A model generated the notes under the pieces. The model ran no database searches and was not told the DNA's origin. It worked only from the letters and a program-made list of their open reading frames with translations. Of a stretch of DNA of 8,001 nucleotides, positions 7,935 through 8,001 are shown piece by piece. The stretch is from assembly GCA_011380105.1 (NCBI GenBank), contig DRZW01000153.1, forward strand, positions 1-8,001. The letters are read 5' to 3'. Numbering within the stretch: the stretch's first letter is position 1; the number at the start of each line of letters is the position of its first letter. Source of the stretch: Halothiobacillaceae bacterium. GTDB lineage: Bacteria; Pseudomonadota; Gammaproteobacteria; Halothiobacillales; Halothiobacillaceae. Made by a program: the position numbers and the translations under genes.

Positions 7935-7987
7935 GCAAGGATCTGCACAGTGATCTAAGAGACATATCAAGAGGATAGGGGGATGCA

Positions 7988-8001
7988 GGCCATCTATGGC
8001 C
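7988..8001. repeat. Perfect palindrome at the right window edge, possibly half of a longer element
   Basis: GGCCAT (7988-7993) and ATGGCC (7996-8001) are perfect complements around a 2-bp centre. The bases to the left (GGATGCA, 7981-7987) could extend the left arm, but the matching right arm would lie beyond the window. Such GC-rich hairpins are typical of intergenic palindromic repeats or terminators. The competing reading is a plus-strand gene start: AAGAGGA (7969-7975) followed 7 bp later by ATG at 7983-7985, with only six complete codons visible. The sequence shown cannot decide between these. Confidence 0.5.

Noticed and set aside
7877..7982. Sigma-70 promoter for ycaO
   Set aside because: TTG-containing -35-like boxes exist on the minus strand (for example TTGATA at 7965-7970) but no acceptable -10 box lies 16-18 bp downstream.
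7983..8001. Partial plus-strand CDS starting with ATG at 7983 after an AAGAGGA motif
   Set aside because: Only six codons are visible, and they coincide with a perfect palindrome that could explain the bases equally well; not enough to list as a gene.

Overview
The window reads as ordinary, densely packed chromosome of a gammaproteobacterium. PyrC, TruD and YcaO resemble their E. coli counterparts closely over long stretches, and the moxR / DUF58 / transglutaminase-like trio matches the arrangement around TgpA of Pseudomonas. I cannot name the genus. Coding density is very high, and no IS element, tRNA, rRNA or CRISPR array was seen.

Layout: positions 1-2093 carry two plus-strand genes. The first is the 3' part of pyrC (class II dihydroorotase, pyrimidine synthesis), whose 5' end lies outside the window. 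It is followed after 26 bp by truD (tRNA pseudouridine-13 synthase), which appears to use a non-ATG start. The short 2094-2133 gap separates these from a convergent minus-strand block and holds only weak inverted repeats. No gene-free stretch reaches 300 bases.

The minus-strand block, read from 7876 down to 2134, is a tight four-gene run: ycaO, a MoxR-family AAA+ ATPase, a membrane-anchored DUF58 protein, and a TgpA-like polytopic membrane protein with a periplasmic transglutaminase/protease-like domain. The gaps are 13 bp, 4 bp and a 4-bp ATGA overlap, so this looks like one translationally coupled operon. The last three genes form the widely conserved MoxR-DUF58-TgpA module. A working model is that the AAA+ protein acts in the cytoplasm with the membrane-bound DUF58 protein to control or assemble the periplasmic TgpA domain. 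YcaO, linked in E. coli to beta-methylthiolation of ribosomal protein S12 with RimO, is the unexpected leader gene.

The right edge (7877-8001) is noncoding or of unclear status. It contains an inverted repeat upstream of ycaO and, at the last bases, half of what may be a long palindrome cut by the window end. The same bases also look like a ribosome binding site followed by an ATG, so two readings compete. I found no convincing previously undescribed system; the most useful leads are the ycaO linkage and the palindromic right edge.
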